Notes: generated by a model not told the origin, from the letters alone. A stretch of 64,000 nucleotides of DNA from Daphnia carinata (GCF_022539665.2 NC_081335.1:8964449-9028448), one strand, 5' to 3'; counted from the first letter of the stretch, positions 48,601 to 59,972 are shown. Program-made: numbers and translations.

Positions 48601-51600
48601 AACACTATATTCACATTGAATACACGTATATTTGATGCTGTTTGAATGTAGATATTGAAACTGATTCTATAACACTATATTCACATTGAATACACGTATA
48701 TTTGATGCTGTTTGAATGTAGATATTGAAACTCATTCTATAACACTATATTCACATTGAATACACGTATATTTGATGCTGTTTGAATGTAGATCATGAAA
48801 CTCATTCTATAACACTATATTCACATTGAATACACGTATATTTGATGCTGTTTGAATGTAGATATTGAAACTGATTCTATAACACTATATTCACATTGAA
48901 TACACGTATATTTGATGCTGTTTGAATGTAGATATTGAAACTCATTCTATAACACTATATTCACATTGAATACACGTATATTTGATGCTGTTTGAATGTA
49001 GATATTGAAACTCACTGTATTACACTATATTCACATTGAATACACGTATATTTGATGCTGTTTGAATGTAGATATTGAAACTGATTCTATAACACTATAT
49101 TCACATTGAATACACGTATATTTGATGCTGTTTGAATGTAGATATTGAAACTGATTCTATAACACTATATTCACATTGAATACACGTATATTTGATGCTG
49201 TTTGAATGTAGATATTGAAACTCACTGTATAACACTATATTCACATTGAATACACGTATATTTGATGCTGTTTGAATGTAGATATTGAAACTCATTGTAT
49301 AACACTATATTCACATTGAATACACGTATATTTGATGCTGTTTGAATGTAGATATTGAAACTCATTGTATAACACTATATTCACATTGAATACACGTATA
49401 TTTGATGCTGTTTGAATGTAGATATTGAAACTGATTCTATAACACTATATTCACATTGAATACACGTATATTTGATGCTGTTTGAATGTAGATATTGAAA
49501 CTCACTGTATAACACTATATTCACATTGAATACACGTATATTTGATGCTGTTTGAATGTAGATATTGAAACTGATTCTATAACACTATATTCACATTGAA
49601 TACACGTATATTTGATGCTGTTTGAATGTAGATATTGAAACTCATTCTATAACACTATATTCACATTGAATACACGTATATTTGATGCTGTTTGAATGTA
49701 GATATTGAAACTGATTCTATAACACTATATTCACATTGAATACACGTATATTTGATGCTGTTTGAATGTAGATATTGAAACTCACTGTATCACACTATAT
49801 TCACATTGAATACACGTATATTTGATGCTGTTTGAATGTAGATATTGAAACTCACTGTATCACACTATATTCACATTGAATACACGTATATTTGATGCTG
49901 TTTGAATGTAGATATTGAAACTGATTCTATAACACTATATTCACATTGAATACACGTATATTTGATGCTGTTTGAATGTAGATATTGAAACTGATTCTAT
50001 AACACTATATTCACATTGAATACACGTATATTTGATGCTGTTTGAATGTAGATATTGAAACTCATTCTATAACACTATATTCACATTGAATACACGTATA
50101 TTTGATGCTGTTTGAATGTAGATATTGAAACTGATTCTATAACACTATATTCACATTGAATACACGTATATTTGATGCTGTTTGAATGTAGATATTGAAA
50201 CTCACTGTATCACACTATATTCACATTGAATACACGTATATTTGATGCTGTTTGAATGTAGATATTGAAACTCACTGTATCACACTATATTCACATTGAA
50301 TACACGTATATTTGATGCTGTTTGAATGTAGATATTGAAACTGATTGTATAACACTATATTCACATTGAATACACGTATATTTGATGCTGTTTGAATGTA
50401 GATATTGAAACTCACTGTATCACACTATATTCACATTGAACACACCTATATATGATGCTGTTTGAATGTAGATATTGAAACTCACTGTATAACACTATAT
50501 TCACATTGAATACACGTATATTTGATGCTGTTTGAATGTAGATATTGAAACTCACTGTATCACACTATATTCACATTGAATACACGTATATTTGATGCTG
50601 TTTGAATGTAGATATTGAAACTGATTCTATAACACTATATTCACATTGAATACACGTATATTTGATGCTGTTTGAATGTAGATATTGAAACTCACTCTAT
50701 AACACTATATTCACATTGAATACACGTATTTTTGATGCTGTTTGAATGTAGATATTGAAACTGACTGTATAACACTATATTCACATTGAATACACGTATA
50801 TTTGATGCTGTTTGAATGTAGATATTGAAACTCACTGTATTCTATAACACTATATTCACATTGAATACACGTATATTTGATGCTGTTTGAATGTAGATAT
50901 TGAAACTGATTCTATAACACTATATTCACATTGAATACACGTATATTTGATGCTGTTTGAATGTAGATATTGAAACTGATTGTATCACACTATATTGAAT
51001 ATGACGTTATATTTGTAGCTGTTTGAATGTAGATATTGAAACTCATTCTATAACACTATATTCACATTGAATACACGTATATTTGATGCTGTTTGAATGT
51101 AGATATTGAAACTCACTGTATCACACTATATTCACATTGAATACACGTATATTTGATGCTGTTTGAATGTAGATATTGAAACTGATTCTATAACACTATA
51201 TTCACATTGAATACACGTATATTTGATGCTGTTTGAATGTAGATATTGAAACTCACTGTATCACACTATATTCACATTGAATACACGTATATTTGATGCT
51301 GTTTGAATGTAGATATTGAAACTCACTGTATAACACTATATTCACATTGAATACACGTATATTTGATGCTGTTTGAATGTACATCATGAAAATGATTCTA
51401 TAACACTATATTCACATTGAATACACGTATATTTGATGCTGTTTGAATGTAGATATTGAAACTCACTGTATCACACTATATTCACATTGAATACACGTAT
51501 ATTTGATGCTGTTTGAATGTAGATATTGAAACTCACTGTATCACACTATATTCACATTGAATACACGTATATTTGATGCTGTTTGAATGTAGATATTGAA

Positions 51601-53888
51601 ACTGATTCTATAACACTATATTCACATTGAATACACGTATATTTGATGCTGTTTGAATGTAGATATTGAAACTGATTCTATAACACTATATTCACATTGA
51701 ATACACGTATATTTGATGCTGTTTGAATGTAGATATTGAAACTGATTCTATAACACTATATTCACATTGAATACACGTATATTTGATGCTGTTTGAATGT
51801 AGATATTGAAACTGATTCTATAACACTATATTCACATTGAATACACGTATATTTGATGCTGTTTGAATGTAGATATTGAAACTCATTCTATAACACTATA
51901 TTCACATTGAATACACGTATATTTGATGCTGTTTGAATGTAGATATTGAAACTCACTGTATCACACTATATTCACATTGAATACACGTATATTTGATGCT
52001 GTTTGAATGTAGATATTGAAACTGATTCTATAACACTATATTCACATTGAATACACGTATATTTGATGCTGTTTGAATGTAGATATTGAAACTCATTGTA
52101 TAACACTATATTCACATTGAATACACGTATATTTGATGCTGTTTGAATGTAGATATTGAAACTCACTGTATCACACTATATTCACATTGAATACACGTAT
52201 ATTTGATGCTGTTTGAATGTAGATATTGAAACTCACTGTATCACACTATATTCACATTGAATACACGTATATTTGATGCTGTTTGAATGTAGATATTGAA
52301 ACTCATTCTATAACACTATATTCACATTGAATACACGTATATTTGATGCTGTTTGAATGTAGATATTGAAACTCACTGTATCACACTATATTCACATTGA
52401 ATACACGTATATTTGATGCTGTTTGAATGTAGATATTGAAACTCACTGTATCACACTATATTCACATTGAATACACGTATATTTGATGCTGTTTGAATGT
52501 AGATATTGAAACTGATTCTATAACACTATATTCACATTGAATACACGTATATTTGATGCTGTTTGAATGTAGATATTGAAACTCACTGTATAACACTATA
52601 TTCACATTGAATACACGTATATTTGATGCTGTTTGAATGTAGATATTGAAACTGATTCTATAACACTATATTCACATTGAATACACGTATATTTGATGCT
52701 GTTTGAATGTAGATATTGAAACTCACTGTATCACACTATATTCACATTGAATACACGTATATTTGATGCTGTTTGAATGTAGATATTGAAACTGATTCTA
52801 TAACACTATATTCACATTGAATACACGTATATTTGATGCTGTTTGAATGTAGATATTGAAACTCACTGTATCACACTATATTCACATTGAATACACGTAT
52901 ATTTGATGCTGTTTGAATGTAGATATTGAAACTGATTCTATAACACTATATTCACATTGAATACACGTATATTTGATGCTGTTTGAATGTAGATATTGAA
53001 ACTCATTGTATAACACTATATTCACATTGAATACACGTATATTTGATGCTGTTTGAATGTAGATATTGAAACTCACTGTATCACACTATATTCACATTGA
53101 ATACACGTATATTTGATGCTGTTTGAATGTAGATATTGAAACTTCTATATCACACTATATTCACATTGAATACACGTATATTTGATGCTGTTTGAATGTA
53201 GATATTGAAACTCATTCTATCACACTATATTCACATTGAATACACGTCTATTTGATGCTGTTTGAATGTAGATCATGAAACTGATTCTATAACACTATAT
53301 TCACATTGAATACACGTATATTTGATGCTGTTTGAATGTAGATATTGAAACTCACTGTATCACACTATATTCACATTGAATACACGTATATTTGATGCTG
53401 TTTGAATGTAGATATTGAAACTCACTGTATAACACTATATTCACATTGAATACACGTATATTTGATGCTGTTTGAATGTAGATATTGAAACTCACTGTAT
53501 AACACTATATTCACATTGAATACACGTATATTTGATGCTGTTTGAATGTAGATATTGAAACTGATTCTATAACACTATATTCACATTGAATACACGTATA
53601 TAATGTAGATATTGAAACTGATTATCATGCTATTTGAATGTTGATATTGAAACTCAAAAATATTTGATGCTGTTTGAATGTAGATATTGAAACTCACTGC
53701 ATCACACTATATTCACATTGAATACACGTATATTTGATGCTGTTTGAAAGTTGATATTGAAACTCACTGTATCACACTATATTCACATTGAATACACGTA
53801 TATTTGATACTGTTTGAATGTAGATCATGAAACTGATTGTATAACACTATATTCACATTGAATACACGTTTATTTGGTGCTGTTTGAA
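27626..53888 (+). repeat. 70-bp satellite array, second block (about 375 units)
   Basis: Same unit and orientation as the first block. The 42250-53580 part is very homogeneous, with many ATATTGAAACTGATTCTATAAC hybrid units. The 33500-41800 part is more varied. Irregular patches lie at 27626-29000 and 41805-42240, and at 53590-53690 near the third gap. A run of variant types is duplicated with a 420-bp (six-unit) offset at 49561-50330. No gene is supported. Confidence 0.98.
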
Positions 53889-53988
53889 NNNNNNNNNNNN
53901 NNNNNNNNNNNNNNNNNNNNNNNNNNNNNNNNNNNNNNNNNNNNNNNNNNNNNNNNNNNNNNNNNNNNNNNNNNNNNNNNNNNNNNNN
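53889..53988. other. Assembly gap (100 N)
   Basis: Exactly 100 N. It separates satellite from the pol region of the right retroelement copy, so the 5' LTR, gag, protease and most of reverse transcriptase are either hidden here or deleted. Confidence 0.99.
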
Positions 53989-54550
53989 CAGGGCTTTTGC
54001 TGATAAAGCTATTTTCCACTGACAGCTAACGAGAAAATCAGCCGAGTGGAAATGGGGAGAGGAACAAAGGGACGCCTTTGATTGTATCAAGAACTGTCTC
54101 ATAACTAGACCTATCCTAGGGTATCCAGATTTCACGCGCGAATTTATCATCTACACAGATGCCCTAGGATACGGTATAGGAGCAGTCTTAGCTCAGATGC
54201 AAACTCTACCTCAATCCGCGGATTCAGCGGAGTCCGACGTACAGGAACCCCGTGAATCAGACGGCGCGGATGTCGTAATAGCGTATAGCTCTAAACATCT
54301 GAACGACCGCGAAGCCAAGTGGTCAACCACAGAGAAAGAGGCTTACGCCATCATCCACGCAATTGACGTATTTAGAACGTATCTATACGGACGCAGAATC
54401 ACCGTATTTACAGACCATAGACCTTTAGAATGGTTAATGAGCAAGACAGAACCCGCAGGAAGATTAGCTAGATGGGCACTAAAAATACAAGAATTCGACA
54501 TCGTCATTGGGTACCGGCCTGGGAAGTCGCACCAAAATGCAGACACCTAA
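53989..54550 (+). pseudogene. pol fragment: end of reverse transcriptase, connection and RNase H
   Basis: The frame enters from the gap and reads the Ty3-type RT/RNase H connection (segment ending WGEEQRDAFDCIK, then PDFTREF). RNase H follows with its acidic residues in context: Asp in YTDA (codon 54158-54160), Glu in TEKEAYA (54338-54340) and Asp in FTDHRPLEW (54413-54415), ending in GKSHQNAD. A short Ser/Asp/Glu-rich insert (about 54200-54270) separates GAVLAQ from VIAYSSKHL and is longer than in many Ty3 RNases H. The copy is broken: an in-frame TGA lies at 54020-54022, and a frame change just after NAD puts a stop at 54548-54550. The expected continuation motif of this family (LSR) appears in another frame immediately downstream. 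Confidence 0.85.
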
Positions 54551-55811
54551 GCCGTATTCCCATAGTGCCAATAGCACGAGTAGAAAATACTTCTTCCCAT
54601 ACATGCGACAAAACGTAACAGAACACATCAAAAATTGCCTTAAATGCGCAAAACGCAAGGCTGTGGGAGGAAGTAAAGCACCATTGCAACCTATGCCCCC
54701 AGCCGAAAGGGTGTGGGGAAGACTTGCGATGGATATTGTGGGTCCCGTTCAAGAAAGCGCAAAGGGACATAAGTATATTTTAGTCCTATCAGATTATGCC
54801 AGTCGTTTCGTCTTCACGGTTCCAATGAGAGATCAAACTGCCCAAACAATTGCTACAATACTGGTTAATGATATTTATACAAAATATGGATCCCCCGAAG
54901 TAGTACTAACAGATCAAGGAACTAATTTCCTGTCGAGCTTAATCCAAGATATTTGCAAATTATTTAAAATCAAACAAATCAGAACAATAACATACCATCC
55001 CCAGACAGACGGATTAGTAGAACGATTTAACAGAACCCTATGTGACATGTTGGCTTGCTACGTAACGGATGAACCAGAAAATTGGGACAAATATCTACCA
55101 TTTGTCACATTTGCTTACAACACAGCGAAGCAATCAACACTGCAACAAAACCCATTCTTTCTATTCTTCGGGAGACAACCAGTGCTCCCAAACGACATCA
55201 AAATAGACAGGCGATACGAAACATACGAGGATACCAGTGTAATGTACTCACACCAATGGAAGAAGGCTCAGCAACTAGCGAAGGAACACCTATTTCGGGC
55301 ACAGACAAAACAAAAAAGATACTACGACAAAGGAACACAAGCGATCAAATATAACATTGGTGACTTTGTGCTACTGAAAGCTCCACCAACTGCCGGAAAA
55401 TTCATCAACAGGTGGAATGGACCATTCAAAATCATCAGAAATTTCTCAAATCTCACTTATGAGATTCAACACGCGAGCAATGAAAAACTAAAATCAGTGG
55501 TACACGTCAACCGCCTAAAACTCTACGTCCCGGCAAACCAAGAAACAGAAAAATTATCTAGTGTTCCACAACAACCAGGAAGTGAAACAGTGCGACGAGG
55601 ACCAGGCAGACCAAGAAACAACTTCATCAACAACAAAAGAATACCTGTCCGTAGAGCGTGTTGGCATCCGCATCATCATGTTGCAGAAACGGAAAATTGT
55701 AAAATCATCTCACCAAATCTCCCCGGTCCTATACCAATTAATCCTGCACACACTAGAATGACGAATCCACGATACAACTTACGGCAACGCAACGAAGTCT
55801 CGAGATTCTAA
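54551..55811 (+). pseudogene. pol fragment: integrase with truncated zinc finger
   Basis: Coding is taken from just after the RNase H break; an earlier reading of this frame back to 54507 only overlaps RNase H. Only the CLKC half of the HHCC zinc finger is present (about 54636-54647). The His pair and the usual spacer of around 100 residues after RNase H are missing, so an internal deletion is likely. The catalytic core is complete: Asp in LAMDIVGP (54732-54734), Asp in VVLTDQG (54912-54914) and Glu in GLVERFN (55020-55022), a D,D-35-E spacing. A GPF/HVNRLKLYVP module of the GPY/F type follows. The basic tail contains RRGPGRPR, an AT-hook-like motif, and ends RYNLRQR. The stop TAA is at 55809-55811. 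Integrase context looks unlike classical gypsy errantiviruses; exact clade not determined. Confidence 0.87.
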
Positions 55812-55816
55812 AACAT

Positions 55817-55835
55817 CCAAATTTTCTTTTCGCAG
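55817..55835 (+). promoter_or_regulatory. Predicted 3' splice site directly before env
   Basis: A pyrimidine-rich AATTTTCTTTTCGCAG ends at 55835 and the env ATG starts at 55836, so the exon would begin with the start codon itself. Gypsy-type elements are known to make env from a spliced subgenomic RNA. The matching donor would lie upstream, in sequence missing here. Confidence 0.62.
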
Positions 55836-58800
55836 ATGGAACTGATACTATCACTCATCCAATTACTCACCATCATTCCATCCACATATCCCATCTATTC
55901 AACCGTATGCGACTGCCAGAACGTAAAGACCAGAGGAATTTTAGATATAGAGGCACCCTATTACTGCAATAACAAAGAATCAGATACAGCTCACTTACCC
56001 AGAATACCCACGTTGTACACTTTAAAAACAACACAAAAACCAGCAGCCTCTTGGAAAGGCTGGACCTGCAAGCAATGGATAAAAACGAAGAAAATAACTG
56101 GGTCATTCTGGATCGGATCTTTCGACACCATATATTCACAAGAAACTAAACTAATTTCCCCACTGGAATGCTGGAGAATGGTGAACGACAAGAAATGTGG
56201 CGATAATAACATGCAGACCGGACCAGCGGGTCTGAGTTTCACAGCCACCCCGACAGGCGAAGGGCAATGGTATGCCATAAAAACATATCACACCCTCAAC
56301 TGTGTTGCAGAACAAATCACCTTACGGCAGGAAAAACAAGACGACCCAATCGAGAGCCCATTTGGACCATTAAATACTACCCAGCAAGAAGGACACTTCA
56401 TCCAAAATCAAAACACAATAGTATGGGGAGATAGGACAACAAATAATTCATATTCTCAAACCTTGATCAAAGGAAGCGGTTATCTGGAACTTCCGAGAAT
56501 ACCGGAACGCGAAAACACCAGCCGTCTTTACGACACCAATCGACAGATCGAGATTTCATTCTTCAACAAACCAGATCGGGACATAACACCACAAGGTTAC
56601 AAAGTTGTGGGCGTACCGCTCACATACCTAATCTTTCCAACCGAAACAACGAGAAAATTGTACGAGATGTTCAAAACAACTATACATACATGTATACAAA
56701 ATACTCACCTAGATACATCGGTGTGCAAGGACTACAGGGAACTCCAGTTAACCAAGCGGAAACGATCCATTCAACAGGAAGTTACATTCTTGCTCAACAC
56801 TCCCTCGGAAGACTCAGGAAAACGTCTGTACAGCATTTCGTACGCCTGGGGGCCAATAAGAATGGGATATCAACAGTCAATCAGGATCAACGAGAAGGAC
56901 CGGAGTGTAAATTACAACGCCACTATATACATAATATACAAACCAGACGAAAACACTCAGTTAACCGCCCACTTTCGTCTCAAAGACGATGATCCACTTC
57001 CTCAAGGATCAGAATTCGAATACATCGTTGACCAAACAATAAGAATCCAGAACAGTAATATCTGTATCACGGAAGGAGAAGCAGGCCGACTAATTGTTGC
57101 TAAATGCTCAGAATTTTCAACACGGTGGATTCTAGATCAACAAAACCATCAATTAATTTCACAAGAATCGTATCTCTGTATTACACTAGGAACATACCAA
57201 GCTATCATATTGACAGAATGCAGAGATGATAAGAACAGCGTAACACAAAAATGGATCTTTGAAACTGTCAACACCAATCCAGACATCATAGAAAATTTCC
57301 CAGACACAACTTTAGCAGAAATGCAGGAAATTCAACAAGAACAACGGAAGGCAATCACAACCACGATTAATTCGCCGCTATTTGGAGGAATTTTAAAAAC
57401 TAATCACGGTACCGGAAATATAATCTGGGATATGATTGCCTGGGGCCTATTGAAAAACGGAAAAACACCAAACGAAAAATGTCTAACACACCATGGAGTA
57501 AACAAGCAAATGACATTAGAAGAATGCGACAAAGAGTGGCCGCAATGTCAAGAAGAACTAAGAAAACTAATTAACAGCAACGATCCATTAGTACAATCAC
57601 AAACAATGGTAGCCAACTGTAGCAAAGCAACAGAACGAGGACAAGCTTTCGAATATACATCTGATTTCACCATCAGACCGTTCAACACAAACACCTGTAT
57701 CAAAGCCAATACGACAATGCTAGTACTTCAAGAGTGCGCTAGCACCAGCTCAATCTGGGGCACATTTGAGCACACAGGACAGCTCATGGCAACAGATAGA
57801 ACTGGGCTACATTCACCCTCATCAGACAGGAAGTGTCTCACACAGAGAGTAGGACGGGTGACCCTGGGGCATTGTCACAGCTCCAGCCAAAAACAGCACT
57901 TTAACTTTGAATATCGCAACCCACACCAAATACGGACTCTCTCAGCGGCAGCCATCATAGCACTGCACACTAAACAGCCATTGGACGGGAAAACACTCCC
58001 AACCATACCACCACTAATGAAAAGAGAGGATAACAACCAATCAGAGAACAGCAAAACTTTGGCCACATCCCCTGCCACGCCCACAACAGAAAAACACACA
58101 ACAACGACAAGCGTTACAACGACTACAAAGCCCACAATAAAAACCACATTGGGAACAACAGCAAAAACAACGGTAAAAAGCACTACGACAATTAAACCAG
58201 TTACAAGCACAGCAGCTAGCAAACCCACCACAACACAGAAAGTGACAACTAAACCCAGTATGACATCAACGTCAACAAAACCCACCACAACTACAAAACC
58301 AATAATCACATCGACAAGCACTAAACCCACCACTACTACTAGACCTACGGCAACTGCTAAGATAACTTCAACTTCAACAACCACTACAACTACAAAACTT
58401 ACGACAACAAGTACAATGGCCACTACAACAAGTTCCACAACAACAGAGAAAACAGCAAAGCCTACTACGACAAGTTCAACAACAACGGAGGAAACAACAA
58501 CGCCTACTACGACAAGTTCCACAACAACCGCGACAACAACGACGCATCAGCCAAGCTCAATAACGACGAACACAAAAACATTAAGCGAAAGTTCAACGAC
58601 CCAACAATCATCAACACATACTACCGGAGTAACCCCTTTAGCACTAACGGGAACAACGTCTACAACAGAAGGAACTCAAATTCAGGCCATCGAAGAAAGC
58701 AGTATTCGAAACTTACCGTTAGCTGATTCTTTAATAATTTCAATGGATCAAAAAGCTGAAGATACATCAAACAATGAAAATTTAGAAGCCGATTTACCCA

Positions 58801-59972
58801 AAAACATTAAAGAATTCAACGACAAAATTAAATACGAAATAAGTAAAATGCACGACCAATATAAGATAAGCATCGAAACTGAACACGAAAACAAGTTGGC
58901 AAAAGAAATTCGGGACGTTTATTGTCAACTATCAGCAATCAAAAGAACACAAGCAGTTATATTAGCCCAAACCAACGGAATTTTAGCAGCAGTAGCAGTA
59001 GGTTTACCAATCTGCACAAGACTACAAGGCTTCGGTCAAGCAATGACACTTCAACAATGCGAGGCAAAAAGAATTTTTATATCAGCAAACGAAACCAAAT
59101 GTGGATTTCAACCGTTTTTTACTTACGAAGGAAAAAACTGTACGATTGGAACAGATGGATGGTCAATTCATCCATATTCTGATTGTTTCTGGAAAACACC
59201 TTTGGTAAATTTAAATGGAAATCCACACACATGGGAACACAATTCTACGACAGGAGATTGGATACGCCAGAAACCTAGCATTCACATGCCTAATTTAGAC
59301 CTCATTTCAGAATTTGAAGAACTCCATCTTAACGATTTCGACTTCGCGCTGAAAAGCCATCCAGCACACGAGACGATGGAAATGGAACAATTAAATATTC
59401 TAAATGACCTAGTTGGCAGAATGCAAGAAGGCAACTCCAATTCTGTTGGAGACATTGTAATGTCAGAACAACAAGATAATCAAATAGGAAACATGTTCTC
59501 ATGGTTCGACAAACTAAAAATAATTGGTCTATCAGCGATAGGATTTGTACTATTCCTCGTATGTTTACGAATCTTCATTATTTGCAACCCCATCTCGAAG
59601 ATAAAAGAACATATCCGCAGAAAACGGAACTTTACAACCAGATACGATGATGGCGTAGAGGAAGAACACGAACTCGCATCAATGATACCGGCACGAGAAA
59701 CAAATTACCATTCGGAAATAGCAATCGAACAACCGTTCCTAAGAACAACCGCCCCTGCACAACTAACAACAGAAAGACAAGGTCAAATGCGCCCTCCCCG
59801 ACCAAGTGCACCAAATTCATTAATTTACCCCTCTATCGAAACAACTGACACAATCACACGATGTACAGGAAAACACACCATGTGCACTTACGTCGTCGGA
59901 TATGGCATGGTTTGGGAAGACCTATGCCGTTGCATGTCAGAAACAGACAATAGTAATTCAGCCAGAAAGTAA
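55836..59972 (+). CDS. Env-like fusion glycoprotein with lectin-like and mucin-like segments (1378 aa)
   Basis: Likely a type I surface glycoprotein for membrane attachment and fusion. Residues 1-22 look like a signal peptide, followed by a Cys-rich ectodomain (CDC at 25-27, LECWRM near 110-115). A basic KRKR at 307-310 could be a furin-type cleavage site. Residues about 398-478 and 605-694 show ricin-B-like beta-trefoil spacing (CIT, then C, then TRWILD or QKWIFE). Residues about 741-935 are roughly half Thr and mucin-like. Residues 985-1050 are helix-prone. A Cys-rich membrane-proximal part includes CGFQPFF and SDCFW (1089-1119). One membrane span lies at about 1228-1250, followed by a 128-residue tail with a terminal Cys cluster. 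At least eight N-glycosylation motifs are visible. The overall layout and the C-terminal Cys region resemble mononegavirus/chuvirus-type glycoproteins; this is from memory of the family, not a search. Env is unbroken while the flanking genes are broken. Confidence 0.8.
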   Translation: MELILSLIQLLTIIPSTYPIYSTVCDCQNVKTRGILDIEAPYYCNNKESDTAHLPRIPTLYTLKTTQKPAASWKGWTCKQWIKTKKITGSFWIGSFDTIYSQETKLISPLECWRMVNDKKCGDNNMQTGPAGLSFTATPTGEGQWYAIKTYHTLNCVAEQITLRQEKQDDPIESPFGPLNTTQQEGHFIQNQNTIVWGDRTTNNSYSQTLIKGSGYLELPRIPERENTSRLYDTNRQIEISFFNKPDRDITPQGYKVVGVPLTYLIFPTETTRKLYEMFKTTIHTCIQNTHLDTSVCKDYRELQLTKRKRSIQQEVTFLLNTPSEDSGKRLYSISYAWGPIRMGYQQSIRINEKDRSVNYNATIYIIYKPDENTQLTAHFRLKDDDPLPQGSEFEYIVDQTIRIQNSNICITEGEAGRLIVAKCSEFSTRWILDQQNHQLISQESYLCITLGTYQAIILTECRDDKNSVTQKWIFETVNTNPDIIENFPDTTLAEMQEIQQEQRKAITTTINSPLFGGILKTNHGTGNIIWDMIAWGLLKNGKTPNEKCLTHHGVNKQMTLEECDKEWPQCQEELRKLINSNDPLVQSQTMVANCSKATERGQAFEYTSDFTIRPFNTNTCIKANTTMLVLQECASTSSIWGTFEHTGQLMATDRTGLHSPSSDRKCLTQRVGRVTLGHCHSSSQKQHFNFEYRNPHQIRTLSAAAIIALHTKQPLDGKTLPTIPPLMKREDNNQSENSKTLATSPATPTTEKHTTTTSVTTTTKPTIKTTLGTTAKTTVKSTTTIKPVTSTAASKPTTTQKVTTKPSMTSTSTKPTTTTKPIITSTSTKPTTTTRPTATAKITSTSTTTTTTKLTTTSTMATTTSSTTTEKTAKPTTTSSTTTEETTTPTTTSSTTTATTTTHQPSSITTNTKTLSESSTTQQSSTHTTGVTPLALTGTTSTTEGTQIQAIEESSIRNLPLADSLIISMDQKAEDTSNNENLEADLPKNIKEFNDKIKYEISKMHDQYKISIETEHENKLAKEIRDVYCQLSAIKRTQAVILAQTNGILAAVAVGLPICTRLQGFGQAMTLQQCEAKRIFISANETKCGFQPFFTYEGKNCTIGTDGWSIHPYSDCFWKTPLVNLNGNPHTWEHNSTTGDWIRQKPSIHMPNLDLISEFEELHLNDFDFALKSHPAHETMEMEQLNILNDLVGRMQEGNSNSVGDIVMSEQQDNQIGNMFSWFDKLKIIGLSAIGFVLFLVCLRIFIICNPISKIKEHIRRKRNFTTRYDDGVEEEHELASMIPARETNYHSEIAIEQPFLRTTAPAQLTTERQGQMRPPRPSAPNSLIYPSIETTDTITRCTGKHTMCTYVVGYGMVWEDLCRCMSETDNSNSARK
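58060..58640 (+). repeat. Low-complexity ACA/ACN-rich segment encoding the Thr-rich stalk
   Basis: Runs of Thr codons with interspersed Lys-Pro and Ser, including repeated short blocks such as TSSTTTEE and TSTSTKPTTTT. It encodes the mucin-like stalk of the env protein. Such tracts vary in length by slippage, and the left copy breaks frame in the same region. The antisense Val-rich frame here is a by-product. Confidence 0.85.

Noticed and set aside
48191-53076. A 910-bp (13-unit) higher-order repeat suggested by matching segments at 48191/49101 and 51972/52882
   Set aside because: Only three to four consecutive units match in type; the units before and after differ. This is not enough to claim a 13-unit repeat.
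4091-53888. Recurrent minus-strand ORFs of 60-90 codons with near-identical peptides (for example at 5340-5534, 11189-11383, 48191-48385, 52882-53076)
   Set aside because: They arise because the 70-bp unit is not a multiple of three and happens to be open over about 200 bp. They follow satellite phase, have no independent start context, and break wherever a unit has an indel.
4091-53888. CRISPR-like appearance of repeats separated by variable segments
   Set aside because: The whole 70 bp is repeated and the variable part takes only a few related forms. There are no unique spacers and no cas genes, and the context is eukaryotic.
54507-54550. Reading integrase as starting at 54507
   Set aside because: This part overlaps RNase H, which is the supported frame there. 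The apparent start is a TTG and the peptide matches nothing in integrases.
57875-58522. Val-rich 215-codon ORF on the minus strand
   Set aside because: It is the antisense of the Thr-codon tract of env (ACN read backwards gives Val/Gly/Ser codons) and has no other support.
58922-59182. Plus-strand ORF of 86 codons inside env
   Set aside because: It is in an alternative frame of the intact env ORF. A similar frame is seen in the left copy only because that copy is frameshifted.
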